From Alphaproteobacteria bacterium (lineage in GTDB: Bacteria; Pseudomonadota; Alphaproteobacteria; Micropepsales; Micropepsaceae), in the NCBI GenBank assembly GCA_015654635.1, contig JAATGP010000028.1, forward strand, positions 1 through 44,203: a stretch of DNA of 44,203 nt, written 5' to 3'. The notes beneath the pieces are model-generated. The model did not search any database. It saw nothing but the letters and a program-made list of their open reading frames with translations, and was not told the DNA's origin. The stretch's first letter is position 1, and each line of letters starts with the position of its first letter. Shown in pieces: positions 18,401-26,792 of the stretch. The position numbers and the translations under genes were made by a program.

Positions 18401-21400
18401 TGTGGCCCAGCCTTCTTCCCATCGCGTGCCGCTCAGCGCCTCCGATGCCATGGCGCTCAGGCTGGTGGCACGGCGGACCTGGCGTTTCTTCGAACACTTC
18501 GTGACGGCTGAGGACAACATGTTGCCGCCCGACAATTTTCAGGAGGACCCGCGGCCGGTCATCGCCCATCGTACCTCGCCCACGAATATGGGTCTCTATT
18601 TGCTCTCCGTGGTGACGGCGCGTGATTTCGGCTGGATCGGAACGCTGGCCAGTGTCGAGCGGCTGGAGGCGAGCCTGGCGGCGATGGACAAACTGCAGCG
18701 CTTTCGCGGCCATTTCTACAATTGGTACGACACGGCGACCTTACGAACATTGGAGCCGCGCTATGTCTCGTCGGTCGATAGCGGCAACCTCGCGGGCTAT
18801 CTGATTGCGTTGGCGCATGCTTGCCGCGAGATGGCCACAAGTCCCATCGTCAACCCTCAATGGATTACGGGATTGCGCGATCATCTCGCGCTGCTGCAAG
18901 AGGCCATTGCCGCACCAGCCAGCCGCGCCAGTTCCCAGCAACCGGCGTTGCGCGACGCTATCGCAGCGTTTTCCGCCATGCTGGAGCGGCCCAGCGATAA
19001 TCCCGCGCTGATGGCGGCGATACTGACTGCGCTGACCGTGCAGGCCGAATCTCTTATGCGCCTCACCGAAGGGCTGGGCGGCGAGGTGACGACGTGGGCC
19101 GCGGCGCTGCACGACGCAGTCGCAACCCATCGCCGCGAACTGGAATGGTTGGCGCCATGGGCGAGCGCGCTGCCGCAAAACACCGCCAAGGCGATACCGA
19201 CATTGGCGGAGCTGCCGGCGCTCTGCGATAATCAGCTTGCGAGCTTGGCTGAGGCGTCTGGTAATGAGCCGCTGATCAACGCCTTTGAAGCCTCGCAAAG
19301 TGCGGCCGCGCTCTTGCTCCAGCGCCTCAATGCCGTGGCCGAAAAGGCCCATGCGATGGCCATGGCGATGGAGTTCGGCTTTCTGTTCGATGCCGACCGC
19401 CAGCTTCTTTCTATCGGCTATCGCGACGCCGATGGCAGTCTCGATACCAGTTTCTACGATCTCTTGGCCTCGGAAGCCCGTCTGGCCAGTTTCTTCGCTA
19501 TCGCCAAGGGCGACGTGGAAGCCAAACACTGGTTCCGGCTCGGGCGCACGATGACGCCGATCGGGGGCGGCTCGGCACTGATCTCGTGGTCGGGATCGAT
19601 GTTTGAATATCTGATGCCGTCGCTGGTGATGCGCGGGCCGGCTGGAAGTTTGCTCGAAGAAAGCAATCGTCTGGCGGTATGGCGGCAGATAAAATACGGC
19701 GAGGAACTGCGGGTGCCATGGGGAATCTCGGAATCCGAATACAACGCCCGCGATATCGAACAGAATTACCAATATTCCAGTTTTGGCATTCCCGATCTTG
19801 GCTATAAGCGCGGCCTTAGCGACAACCTCGTGATTGCGCCTTATGCCACCGGTCTGGCGGCGATGTTCGATCCTGCAGCCGCGGTCGCCAATTACCGCAC
19901 GTTAACGGCGCTCGGCGGGCGCGGCTCCTATGGCTGGTGCGAGGCGATTGATTTTACTCCGGCGAGGCTGCCGGAAGGGCGCAAATATGCCGTCGTCAAA
20001 GCCTATATGGCGCATCATCAAGCAATGACACTGGTGGCCATCGCCAACGCCTTGCAGGGCGGGCAGATGCGCCGCCGCTTCCATGCCGAGGCCATGGTTC
20101 AGGCGGCTGAACTGCTGCTGCAAGAGCGGGTGCCGCGCAATGTTGCTATAGCGCGGCCGGTGCTGGAACAGAGTGACCGGGCTGCAGAAATCGTTAGCCA
20201 GGTGCCGGCCATCCAGCGCCGCTATACCTCCCCTCACTCGCGCTTCCCGCGCACGCATGTGCTATCGAATGGCCACTATTCGGCGATGGTGACCGCGGTG
20301 GGGTCGGGCTACACGCGCTGGGATGACATTGCGATCACGCGCTGGCGCGAGGATATCACCTGCGACGGTTGGGGCAGCTATATCTTTTTGCGCGATGTGC
20401 GCAGTGGCTTTTCCTGGTCCACCGGCTATCAGCCGAGCGGGGTCGAGCCGGACAGCTATGAGGCGGTGTTTTCGGAGGAGCGGGCAGAAATCCTCCGCCA
20501 GGATGGCGCCATCGCCACCAAGCTCGAAATCCTGGTGTCACCGGAGAGCAATGCGGAGGTTCGCCGCATCACCGTCACCAATCAAGGTGCACGCACGCGC
20601 GATATCGAGCTGACGTCCTATGCCGAATTGGTTTTGGCGCGGCAAGGTGATGACGTTGCTCATCCGGCTTTCGCCAAGCTTTTCGTCGAAACGGCGTTTG
20701 AACCCAGTCTCGGCGCCATATTGGCGACACGGCGGCAGCGGTCCGAGAGCGATCCGAAAGTCTGGGCGGCGCATCTGGCTGTTATCGAGGGCGACGGTTT
20801 CGGAGACGTGCAATTTGAAACCGATCGCGCCCGGTTCATCGGCCGGGGCCAGACGATCCGCAGGGCCGCCGCCATCGTCGATGGCTGGCCGTTGTCCAAT
20901 ACGGTCGGCGCCGTGCTCGATCCCATCTTCAGCCTTCGCCGCCGGCTTCGCCTTCAGCGCGGCGCCACAGTCAGAGTCGCGTTCTGGACGATGGTGGCGC
21001 CGACGCGCGAAGAAGTTCTCCATCTTGCGGATAAGCATCGCGATCCCAAAGCGTTCGAACGGGCTGCTACGCTGGCTTGGAGCCAAGCACAAATGCAATT
21101 GCGTCATTTGGGCGTCAGCACCGATGAAGCGCATTTGTTTCAGCGCCTCGCCAATCATGTGCTCTACGCCGACGCCACGCTGCGCCCGCCGTCGGAGGCG
21201 ATAAAACGCGGACTGCGCCAGGCGTCCATCCTCTGGGGACAGGGCATTTCCGGTGATCTGCCAATCCTTCTGGTTCGCGTCAACGAGAGCACGGGATTGG
21301 ATCTCGTGCGCCAGCTGCTCAGGGCCCGCGAATATTGGCGTATCAAACAGATTGCCGTCGACCTCGTCATTCTTAACGAACAGGTGACGTCCTACGCGCA

Positions 21401-24092
21401 GGGGTTACAGGCAGAGCTTGAAGCAATTGCGCGGGCGGGGCAGACCATTCCGCGTATTGCGGGAGAGGACGTTCGCGGCGCCGTCTTTGTGCTGCGGGCC
21501 GATCATCTCTTCGCGGAATTGCGAGCCGCACTGCCGGCCATTGCGAGGGTGGTGCTGCGGGCAGATCGTGGCAGTCTTGCCGAACAGCTTCAGCTCGTCC
21601 GCAATGCCCAGCCCGCGATCGCGCCGCCACCGCGGCGCTTGGCACTTGCTGCCCCAACAGAGGCGGCACTGCCGCGGCCGGAATTGGAATATTTCAACGG
21701 GCTCGGCGGCTTCGCGCGGGAGGGACGCGAATATGTGACGATCCTCTCCGGTGGTGCGCATACGCCGGTGCCCTGGATCAATGTCGTCGCCAATCCGGCT
21801 TGCGGTTTTCAGGTCTCGACAGATGGCTCCGGCTTTACCTGGGCGGGTAACAGTCAGCAGAACCAGCTGACGCCGTGGTCGAACGATGCCGTCAGTGACA
21901 CCCCCAGCGAAGTGATCTATCTGTGCGATGAGGATAGCGGGGAAATATGGTGCGCAACGGCGCTTCCAATCGTCGAGAAAGATACGACCTATGAGGTCCA
22001 TCACGGCCAAGGTTACAGCCGCTTCGCATGCACCACGCATGGGATTTCGCTGGAGCTATTGCAGTTCGTTCCGCTGAGCGATCCCATCAAAATTTCGCGC
22101 CTGAAAATTGTCAATCGCTCAGGAAGGCCGCGGCGGCTTTCTGTCACCACTTATGCCGAGTGGGCGTTGGGGCCCAATCGCGCCGCGACGGCGCCCTTCA
22201 TCATCAGTGAAATTCATCCTGCGACGGGAGCGATGTTCGCGCGCAATCCGTGGAGCGAGCAATATGGCGGGCATGTCGCTTTCGCCGATCTCAAGGGCCG
22301 GCAAACGGCCTGGACCGGCGATCGTGCGGAATTCATCGGCCGCGATGGGGCGCTCGACAATCCCCGCGCCTTGCGCCGGGGCAATGCCTTGTCCATGACT
22401 GTCGGGGCCGGGCTTGATCCTTGCGCCACACTGCAGGCCAAATTCCGGCTGAGCGCGATAGGTGAAACGGAAGTTGTTGCCTTCCTCGGCCAAGCCCCCT
22501 CGGCAGCGGATGCCGAAGCGCTGCTGGTGAAATACCGCGCTGCCGATCTCGACGCCGTGTTGCGGGACGTCACCGACTATTGGGACAAAACCTTGGAGAC
22601 GGTGCAGATCAAGACGCCGGACCGCGCGCTCGATATTCTGGTCAACCATTGGCTGCTCTATCAGACGCTGGCCTGCCGCGTCTGGGCCCGGGCCGGGTTC
22701 TATCAGGCCAGCGGAGCTTACGGTTTCCGCGACCAATTGCAGGACGTGATGGCCCTCGCTGTGTCGCGTCCTGAGCTGGCGCGCGAACATCTGCTGCGCG
22801 CGGCAGGCAGGCAGTTCGTTGAGGGCGACGTGCAGCATTGGTGGCTCCCGGAAAGCGGGCGCGGCATCCGCACGCGCGTATCCGACGACCGCATCTGGCT
22901 TGCCTATGCCGTGGTGCACTATGTGCAAGTGACCGGCGATGCCGCGGTGCTGGACGAGATGGTACCGTTTCTGGAAGGCCAGGTATTGGCGGCGGGGGAG
23001 CGCGATGCCTTCTTTCAGCCGGAGACCTCCGAGAAAACAGCCTCGCTGTTTGATCACTGCGCGCTGGCACTCGATGCCAGCCTCGCCAGCGGCCCGCACG
23101 GTCTGCCTTTGATGGGCACTGGCGATTGGAACGACGGCATGGACCGGGTCGGCGGCGAAAAGGGCGAAAGTGTCTGGCTCGGCTGGTTCTTATATTCCGC
23201 TCTGACCGCCTTCGCGCCCCTGGCCGATCAGCGCAACCGCGCTGACGAGGCGCAGAAATGGCGTCAGTATGCTGAAAATTTGCAACATGCGCTTGAGGCC
23301 GGAGGTTGGGATGGCGATTGGTATCGCCGCGCCTATTTCGATGACGGCACGCCCTTGGGATCGGTTTCCAACGCCGAATGCCGCATCGATTCTATCGCTC
23401 AGTCTTGGGCCGTGATTTCCGGTGCTGCAGACCCGGTCAGAGCGGCACGCGCCATGGCAGCGGTCGACAAATACCTGGTGCGGCGCGACGAGCGGCTGGT
23501 GCAGCTCTTTACGCCGCCCTTTGAGAACCCTGAGCACGATCCGGGCTATATCAAAGGCTATCCGCCAGGCATTCGCGAAAATGGCGGCCAATACACCCAT
23601 GCTGCCGTCTGGTCGGCTTGGGCTTATGCTTTGCTGGGAGACGGTGATCGGGCGCATGAAGTGCTGTCGATGCTGAACCCCATTAACCACACCAGTGCGG
23701 GCGCCGAACTGCATCGCTATCGCGTCGAGCCTTACGTCATATGTGCTGATGTCTATTCCATGCCACCCCATGTCGGACGCGGCGGTTGGACATGGTACAC
23801 GGGCTCGGCAGGTTGGATGTACCGCGTTGCGCTAGAAGGCTTGCTGGGCTTTCGCCTGCAGGGCGCAACCCTCAGCCTTAGCCCCGCGATTCCGAAAAAC
23901 TGGCCACAGTTCGAGATTCGCTTGCGCTATCGCACCGCGACCTACGATATATTGGTGGAAAATCCGCTCGGGGTCAGCGGCGGAATTCTGGCGGTCAAGT
24001 TGGATGGCCGGATGATTTCTGGCGAGCGTAAAGCGCAAATCGCTTTGCAGGATGATGGCGCCGCGCACCAGCTTCACATCATATTGGGTTAG
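15450..24092 (+). CDS. ndvB: Cyclic beta-1,2-glucan synthase
   Basis: The 2880-residue inner-membrane enzyme makes cyclic beta-1,2-glucans, periplasmic osmolytes and envelope components, from UDP-glucose. In order, it has an N-terminal region and membrane helices near 405-450. The GT84 glycosyltransferase core follows at about 480-780, with TIVVVPTLLTGAAAIREQIE, LDADTRMP (about 622) and QHRWARGDWQ (about 770). More helices lie near 808-870 and 945-990. A glycoamylase-like domain at about 1350-1560 includes FGIPDLGYKRGLSDNLVIAP. GH94 phosphorylase-type domains lie at about 1600-1850 and 2080-2880, with TGDWNDGMDRVGG near 2556 holding the catalytic Asp. GT84 elongates, while the GH94 part controls chain length. 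ATG 15450 was preferred to TTG 15438. Neither has a clear ribosome-binding site. The length is typical of the family, and the frame is intact. Confidence 0.95.
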   Translation: MAAIRAFWHNESLRPEPPIRSELFGVERLEQHARSLAAAQPITAKRDAGQAIMPRLLDNSKILTQTYCAIVKAVDERQPIMPAAEWLLNNFHVIDEQIRQIKRDLPQGYYRKLPKLAAGPLQGFPRIFGVAWAMTAHTDSVIDMPKLTRFLLAYQQVQPLTIGELWATSITLRITLVENLRRLAEMIGAQISAQQAANLIADGIIGTENTEPEPRHVTQQRLDLAPWSDAFALQLSQRLRERDPDTTGALRWLSERFAAEGKTVNQVAQDEFQRNGAMNVSVRNVITSMRLVSTVDWAEFFEAVSPVDAVLRSSSDFVAMDFATRDLYRRRIEALSRQSEFGELEVAEKLAEAMARAPATGEARKKDPGYFLLAQGQRRFEKSLAARVPLRLQFCRLVSDAGIGGYAGVVALLTVLQLVAVLMAVAESAGSIWQVLLLGMAAFIPASDVAVAIVNRLATGLVGATRLPGLALRDGIPDDLRTIVVVPTLLTGAAAIREQIERLEVHYLSNTEDNLTFALLSDWGDGASEHTEGDELLLQEAASAIAALNTRYGPAGQGPRFHLLHRRRLWNESEGKWMGWERKRGKLHELNRLLRGADDTSFVSLEGNAPRLPQGIRYVITLDADTRMPIGVAKRLIGKMAHPFNRPHFDPARGVVVAGHAILQPRVTPSLPEGDDGSLFQHLFSGPNGIDPYAFAISDVYQDLYDEGSYVGKGIYDIDAFESALGNRIAPNTVLSHDLLEGICARAGLASDIEVIEEFPDRYDVEAARQHRWARGDWQMLPWIFGSGRRGSDGSRPKPLPALGRWKLFDNLRRSLLAPSVLLALLLGWLLPLKSAAIWTAFVLLTIALPPLLSVIVDLIPTRAGVSLRNHLRTLGRDAKLGVMQIFFQIAFLANRAWQMLDAVVRTLYRLTVHRRLLEWVTAQQTSGESAVKRSTLIVQIAAGVGVAVSAGAIAGFGGQATWPLAAPFCLLWALSPLLAFGAGVAQPSSHRVPLSASDAMALRLVARRTWRFFEHFVTAEDNMLPPDNFQEDPRPVIAHRTSPTNMGLYLLSVVTARDFGWIGTLASVERLEASLAAMDKLQRFRGHFYNWYDTATLRTLEPRYVSSVDSGNLAGYLIALAHACREMATSPIVNPQWITGLRDHLALLQEAIAAPASRASSQQPALRDAIAAFSAMLERPSDNPALMAAILTALTVQAESLMRLTEGLGGEVTTWAAALHDAVATHRRELEWLAPWASALPQNTAKAIPTLAELPALCDNQLASLAEASGNEPLINAFEASQSAAALLLQRLNAVAEKAHAMAMAMEFGFLFDADRQLLSIGYRDADGSLDTSFYDLLASEARLASFFAIAKGDVEAKHWFRLGRTMTPIGGGSALISWSGSMFEYLMPSLVMRGPAGSLLEESNRLAVWRQIKYGEELRVPWGISESEYNARDIEQNYQYSSFGIPDLGYKRGLSDNLVIAPYATGLAAMFDPAAAVANYRTLTALGGRGSYGWCEAIDFTPARLPEGRKYAVVKAYMAHHQAMTLVAIANALQGGQMRRRFHAEAMVQAAELLLQERVPRNVAIARPVLEQSDRAAEIVSQVPAIQRRYTSPHSRFPRTHVLSNGHYSAMVTAVGSGYTRWDDIAITRWREDITCDGWGSYIFLRDVRSGFSWSTGYQPSGVEPDSYEAVFSEERAEILRQDGAIATKLEILVSPESNAEVRRITVTNQGARTRDIELTSYAELVLARQGDDVAHPAFAKLFVETAFEPSLGAILATRRQRSESDPKVWAAHLAVIEGDGFGDVQFETDRARFIGRGQTIRRAAAIVDGWPLSNTVGAVLDPIFSLRRRLRLQRGATVRVAFWTMVAPTREEVLHLADKHRDPKAFERAATLAWSQAQMQLRHLGVSTDEAHLFQRLANHVLYADATLRPPSEAIKRGLRQASILWGQGISGDLPILLVRVNESTGLDLVRQLLRAREYWRIKQIAVDLVILNEQVTSYAQGLQAELEAIARAGQTIPRIAGEDVRGAVFVLRADHLFAELRAALPAIARVVLRADRGSLAEQLQLVRNAQPAIAPPPRRLALAAPTEAALPRPELEYFNGLGGFAREGREYVTILSGGAHTPVPWINVVANPACGFQVSTDGSGFTWAGNSQQNQLTPWSNDAVSDTPSEVIYLCDEDSGEIWCATALPIVEKDTTYEVHHGQGYSRFACTTHGISLELLQFVPLSDPIKISRLKIVNRSGRPRRLSVTTYAEWALGPNRAATAPFIISEIHPATGAMFARNPWSEQYGGHVAFADLKGRQTAWTGDRAEFIGRDGALDNPRALRRGNALSMTVGAGLDPCATLQAKFRLSAIGETEVVAFLGQAPSAADAEALLVKYRAADLDAVLRDVTDYWDKTLETVQIKTPDRALDILVNHWLLYQTLACRVWARAGFYQASGAYGFRDQLQDVMALAVSRPELAREHLLRAAGRQFVEGDVQHWWLPESGRGIRTRVSDDRIWLAYAVVHYVQVTGDAAVLDEMVPFLEGQVLAAGERDAFFQPETSEKTASLFDHCALALDASLASGPHGLPLMGTGDWNDGMDRVGGEKGESVWLGWFLYSALTAFAPLADQRNRADEAQKWRQYAENLQHALEAGGWDGDWYRRAYFDDGTPLGSVSNAECRIDSIAQSWAVISGAADPVRAARAMAAVDKYLVRRDERLVQLFTPPFENPEHDPGYIKGYPPGIRENGGQYTHAAVWSAWAYALLGDGDRAHEVLSMLNPINHTSAGAELHRYRVEPYVICADVYSMPPHVGRGGWTWYTGSAGWMYRVALEGLLGFRLQGATLSLSPAIPKNWPQFEIRLRYRTATYDILVENPLGVSGGILAVKLDGRMISGERKAQIALQDDGAAHQLHIILG

Positions 24093-24124
24093 CGGGATAT
24101 CGGGTTCGCTGGGCTAGGGTCAGC

Positions 24125-24157
24125 CACCGATGCTGCCTGCCGAGGACAGCATCGGTG
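24125..24157. terminator. Strong hairpin between convergent genes
   Basis: A perfect 11-bp stem, CACCGATGCTG (24125-24135) with CAGCATCGGTG (24147-24157), has an 11-base loop. It lies between the cyclic-glucan synthase stop and the convergent 26-codon gene. No T-tract follows, so termination may be bidirectional but imperfect. Confidence 0.6.
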
Positions 24158-24164
24158 AACACGC

Positions 24165-24245
24165 TTAGCTATGACCGGTCAACAGCCACAGCAGAATGAT
24201 AACGGGGATTGGAATCCCGATCGCCCAAAGCAGAATGGAACGCAT
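24165..24245 (-). CDS. 26-residue membrane peptide
   Basis: The tiny reading frame MRSILLWAIGIPIPVIILLW followed by LLTGHS is preceded by AGGAGG six bases before its ATG. It is one hydrophobic helix with a Pro-containing IPIP kink. I recall near-identical tiny frames in other proteobacteria annotated only as hypothetical proteins, which I cannot check here. A GGAAC-N16-CATT element ends 28 bases upstream. It is shorter than usual annotation cut-offs and would easily be missed. Confidence 0.7.
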   Translation of the reverse strand: MRSILLWAIGIPIPVIILLWLLTGHS

Positions 24246-24273
24246 GGTGTCCTCCTGGTTACGCTGAGATATC

Positions 24274-24298
24274 AATGGCGCAGCGGCCCCCAAGTTCC
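24274..24298 (-). promoter_or_regulatory. Candidate EcfG-type promoter (CATT variant)
   Basis: On the minus strand GGAAC (24298-24294) and CATT (24277-24274) are 16 bases apart, ending 28 bases before the 26-codon gene. The -35 abuts the stop of the upstream gene. Confidence 0.5.
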
Positions 24299-24520
24299 TT
24301 AGGCCGAACGGCGAGACACGATAACCAATCCCAGCCCGGCGACGACCGCCGCAATACCGGCGATCAGAGGGATGGAGATATGATGCTCCTTTTCCGTCTG
24401 AACATGGATCGGACCCGCGTCGATCAGAGGCTTGCTCTCCGAGTAGTTGAATTGATTGAAGACCAAACCTGCAATGCCGAAAAGAATGAGAAGAGCCCCC
24501 ACAACGGTCAAGCTTCGCAT
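24299..24520 (-). CDS. Small two-span membrane protein (DUF3185-like)
   Basis: The 73-residue protein has a helix at about 3-22 (LTVVGALLILFGIAGLVF). A 25-residue polar loop (YSESKPLIDAGPIHVQTEK) follows, then a second helix (IPLIAGIAAVVAGLGLVIV) and a basic end SRRSA. The layout resembles DUF3185-type small membrane proteins, but I hold that assignment loosely. The ATG at 24520 was chosen because the frame upstream of it has no family-like sequence. It has an exact EcfG-type promoter 50 bases upstream. Confidence 0.65.
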   Translation of the reverse strand: MRSLTVVGALLILFGIAGLVFNQFNYSESKPLIDAGPIHVQTEKEHHISIPLIAGIAAVVAGLGLVIVSRRSA

Positions 24521-24570
24521 TATACGTTTCTCCAATAAGATAGAGCGCAACGATGCGCCTTCGGGAAAGC

Positions 24571-24595
24571 AACGACCCGCCGAGGTGGAAGTTCC
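24571..24595 (-). promoter_or_regulatory. EcfG-type promoter
   Basis: An exact minus-strand GGAAC (24595-24591), 16 bases, then CGTT (24574-24571) precedes the start at 24520 by 50 bases. It is divergent from the site at 24641. Confidence 0.75.
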
Positions 24596-24640
24596 ATCTG
24601 ATGGGCGGCCCGCATTACGATGCTGTAGTGGGCCGTTCAC

Positions 24641-24666
24641 GGAACATCTTGTTGGGGTCGGGCGTT
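24641..24666 (+). promoter_or_regulatory. EcfG-type promoter of csbD-like gene
   Basis: GGAAC at 24641-24645, a 17-base spacer and CGTT at 24663-24666 lie 31 bases before the CsbD-family start. Confidence 0.75.
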
Positions 24667-24697
24667 TCATCATCGACAATCCATTTGGAGAGAAACG

Positions 24698-24871
24698 ATG
24701 GACAAAGATCGCGTGAAGGGTTCGGCCAAGCAGGCCAAGGGCCAAATCAAAGAGGCGGCCGGCACCGTGCTTGGCGATGCCAAGCTGAAAAGCGAAGGAA
24801 AGGCCGATCAGGCCGCCGGCAAAGTGCAAAATGCCATTGGCGGGGTGAAGGACAGCTTGCGGGGCAAATAA
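24698..24871 (+). CDS. CsbD-family stress protein
   Basis: The 57-residue hydrophilic, Lys/Ala/Gly-rich protein starts MDKDRVKGSAKQAKGQIKEA and contains GKADQAAGKVQNAIGGVKDS, the full CsbD-like domain. In Bacillus CsbD is made under the general stress sigma factor. The biochemical role is unknown and the family is predicted to be flexible. GGAGAGA before the ATG supports the start. The frame is below the size of most ORF scans but is convincing from its repeat-like KADQAAGK pattern. A strong terminator follows. Confidence 0.9.
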   Translation: MDKDRVKGSAKQAKGQIKEAAGTVLGDAKLKSEGKADQAAGKVQNAIGGVKDSLRGK

Positions 24872-24894
24872 ACGCCGTTCCAAGCAGGTGTGCG

Positions 24895-24927
24895 ATAGGG
24901 AGGCTTTGCGCCTCCCTATTTTTTTGC
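24895..24927 (+). terminator. Rho-independent terminator after csbD-like gene
   Basis: A perfect 10-bp stem, ATAGGGAGGC (24895-24904) with GCCTCCCTAT (24910-24919), has a five-base loop and a run of T. Confidence 0.9.
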
Positions 24928-24935
24928 TCTGTGGC

Positions 24936-25190
24936 TTACGGCGATGCGCATAATGGTACGGGAAGTTGCGGACCTGCTTCGGACAAACCGCGCGAGAGCC
25001 AAGTGGTGGCGCGCCGTTTTACCCAAAGCACAGCGGCTTTGCGGCTTGCAAAACAGCCCACTTTCTGGCGGCCGCCATCCGGCCATATCACTAGAACATA
25101 ATAGTCGCGTGAAAGGTAGGCTTTGCGTGCATGCAAACGGGGCTTGGCAGCCGACTTACCCTCAGCTTTTGTGGCGTCGCGCTCAAGCAC
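24936..25190 (-). CDS. Small hypothetical protein coupled to ferritin-like gene
   Basis: The 84-residue basic protein has the core DYYVLVIWPDGGRQKVGCFA followed by SRKAAVLWVKRRATTWL. It resembles small unnamed alphaproteobacterial proteins with a beta-strand pair and a helix ending in a Trp motif. The first eight bases overlap the end of the ferritin-like gene, so translation is probably coupled. Function is unknown. The strong coding pattern in the middle argues against a chance frame, while the basic first 25 residues are less typical. Confidence 0.5.
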   Translation of the reverse strand: MLERDATKAEGKSAAKPRLHARKAYLSRDYYVLVIWPDGGRQKVGCFASRKAAVLWVKRRATTWLSRGLSEAGPQLPVPLCASP

Positions 25191-25743
25191 GGGATGCTAC
25201 ACTTTCGCTGGCCGCGATGTGGCCGAGAAGCGAGATCATATCTTCGGCATGCTCTTCTTCTTTTTCCAGAATGCGTTCGATTAAGCGGCGGGTGGTGGGA
25301 TCATTGCTTCCGAGCCAGCGCGCAATTTCGCTGTAAGTTTCCGTTGCAATGCGCTCGGCGACCAGATCTTCCTGCACCATCGAGACGAGGGAATCGCCCG
25401 GTACGTATTCGGAATGGCTGCGTTCCACCAAGCTCGCAGGATTGAAATCGGGCTCCCCGCCGAGCTGGCTGATGCGCTCGGCAATCGCATCGGCGTGCTC
25501 CTGCTCCTCTTTGGCGTGTTCGAGGAATTCCTTTTTGACGGACAGAGAGTGGATGCCTTTGGCGGCGTAGTAATGGCGCTTGTACCGCAGAACGCAAACA
25601 AGCTCCGTCGCCAAGACTTCATTGAGCACGGAAATGACTTGCTTGCTATCCGCTTTATAGCCGTCGGTAATGGCGCCGTCCGCCATCTGCTCGCGTGCCC
25701 GTTTTCGAATCTTCAAAATGTCGGTAACGAAGGCATCACTCAT
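25183..25743 (-). CDS. Ferritin-like / bacterioferritin-type protein
   Basis: The 186-residue four-helix-bundle protein carries ferroxidase-type residues. Helix 1 has LATELVCVLRYKRHYYAAKG, helix 2 has FLEHAKEEQEHADAIAERIS (the ExxH motif), helix 3 has ERIATETYSEIARWLG and helix 4 has ILEKEEEHAEDM. These provide the two Glu-x-x-His sets that bind a di-iron centre. It should store or detoxify iron in the cytoplasm. AGGTGA five bases before the ATG at 25743 decides that start over a GTG nine bases upstream. No EcfG-type site lies directly before it. The lipoprotein gene 44 bases upstream may share its transcript. Confidence 0.85.
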   Translation of the reverse strand: MSDAFVTDILKIRKRAREQMADGAITDGYKADSKQVISVLNEVLATELVCVLRYKRHYYAAKGIHSLSVKKEFLEHAKEEQEHADAIAERISQLGGEPDFNPASLVERSHSEYVPGDSLVSMVQEDLVAERIATETYSEIARWLGSNDPTTRRLIERILEKEEEHAEDMISLLGHIAASESVASRA

Positions 25744-25787
25744 AGTAATCACCTATACCAAAGAGAATCCAAAAAGAGAGCCTGCCG

Positions 25788-26051
25788 TCAGTGATGTTCG
25801 GAATGGTAGGGCGAGGCATTGTCAAAACGATCACGGCGGAAATGGTTGTCGTTGTCCCGCAGATAATTGCCGTGGCCGTCCGAATAGCGGAAATAACCAT
25901 CGTCACCCCAATAGCCGCCGGAATAGGCGCCATACTGGCCATCGTAATAGACGTCGAAATCGGCGCCGCCGGGATATCCGTGGCGGGGTCCACTGCATGC
26001 GGCCAGGGTTGCCATCGTTGCCACGGCTACGAGTGTTGCAATTCTGTTCAT
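25788..26051 (-). CDS. Small Gly/Tyr/Asp-rich lipoprotein
   Basis: The 87-residue protein has a lipoprotein signal peptide with lipobox LAAC (Cys19). A tail rich in Gly, Tyr, Asp, Asn and His follows (YYDGQYGAYSGGYWGDDGYF). The start at 26051 is set by GAGGAGG. It should be lipidated and held at the inner or outer membrane. The tail looks disordered or like a small beta-hairpin repeat. The function is not known. It is upstream of the ferritin-like gene on the same strand. Confidence 0.7.
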   Translation of the reverse strand: MNRIATLVAVATMATLAACSGPRHGYPGGADFDVYYDGQYGAYSGGYWGDDGYFRYSDGHGNYLRDNDNHFRRDRFDNASPYHSEHH

Positions 26052-26220
26052 GCGATCCTCCTCAAGGGTGGCAAGGGCGAACAACCGCCGATGCCTGTTT
26101 AACGACCATATTGGGGGAGCTGAGCGGACATACATTCCGGACAATAAGGGGGGCTGGGAATTGCCCTTCTATACATCCGCTCACGCTGTTAATTGCCCAG
26201 AGGCCAATATGTTCCCGCGG

Positions 26221-26397
26221 TCAGATGGGGGGCGTTCGTCCCCGCAGTGCGCCTGAGAGCATGCTGATGAGAAGAAGTACGACGAAGGCGAGAAGAAGAA
26301 GCTTCGCAATTTCCGCTGCCAAACCTGCCAGGGCGAAAAAACCTAGGAATGCGGCGACCAGTGCGAGCACGAAAAATGTGAGGGCCCAATTGAGCAT
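26221..26397 (-). CDS. DUF1328-family small membrane protein (YtjA-like)
   Basis: The 58-residue protein, MLNWALTFFVLALVAAFLGF then FALAGLAAEIAKLLLLAFVV, matches the DUF1328/YtjA family of two-helix membrane proteins, with the conserved WAL start and the GLA-EIAK turn. Family members are common in stress regulons, but their role is unknown. AGAGGA seven bases before the ATG supports the start. A near-consensus EcfG-type element lies 30 bases upstream. Confidence 0.88.
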   Translation of the reverse strand: MLNWALTFFVLALVAAFLGFFALAGLAAEIAKLLLLAFVVLLLISMLSGALRGRTPPI

Positions 26398-26427
26398 GTA
26401 CTTATCCTCTTAGAGGCTACGAGGATT

Positions 26428-26452
26428 TACGTGCATCCGACCTGAATGTTCC
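26428..26452 (-). promoter_or_regulatory. Candidate EcfG-type promoter (CGTA variant)
   Basis: On the minus strand GGAAC (26452-26448), 16 bases, then CGTA (26431-26428), 30 bases before the DUF1328 start. The rest of the gap to 26792 holds no gene I can support. Confidence 0.5.
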
Positions 26453-26792
26453 CTGGCCATCCTTTGTCGGTATCGGAGCCTTTGCATAACGGTTCCGTCT
26501 GGAGCCACCGTCAACATTTTTGCATTTGGATCATCGAGGAGAGCCACCGGGCGGTTATGCCCAATGTTTAGCCGCTAGGGACTTTCAGGGTGCAGCGCCC
26601 TGACGCGGGGTGGCGTGCAAGCAAGCGAAAAACACAACGAACGGCGCCTAGTGTCCGTGTGCATTGTTCCGTACGATGCCTGACCCTGAATGGAAAAATC
26701 TTGTTGCACAGTTGAAAAGTAATACCGAACCTGTTTTAGGGGTTTGCCTGCGTCTCGATCTGATAATGCTCACATGAAACGGTGCATCCGTT

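Noticed and set aside
26398..26792. Additional EcfG-type sites at GTTCC near 26501 and 26669
   Set aside because: On the minus strand no CGTT or CATT lies at 15-17 bases from these GGAAC sequences.
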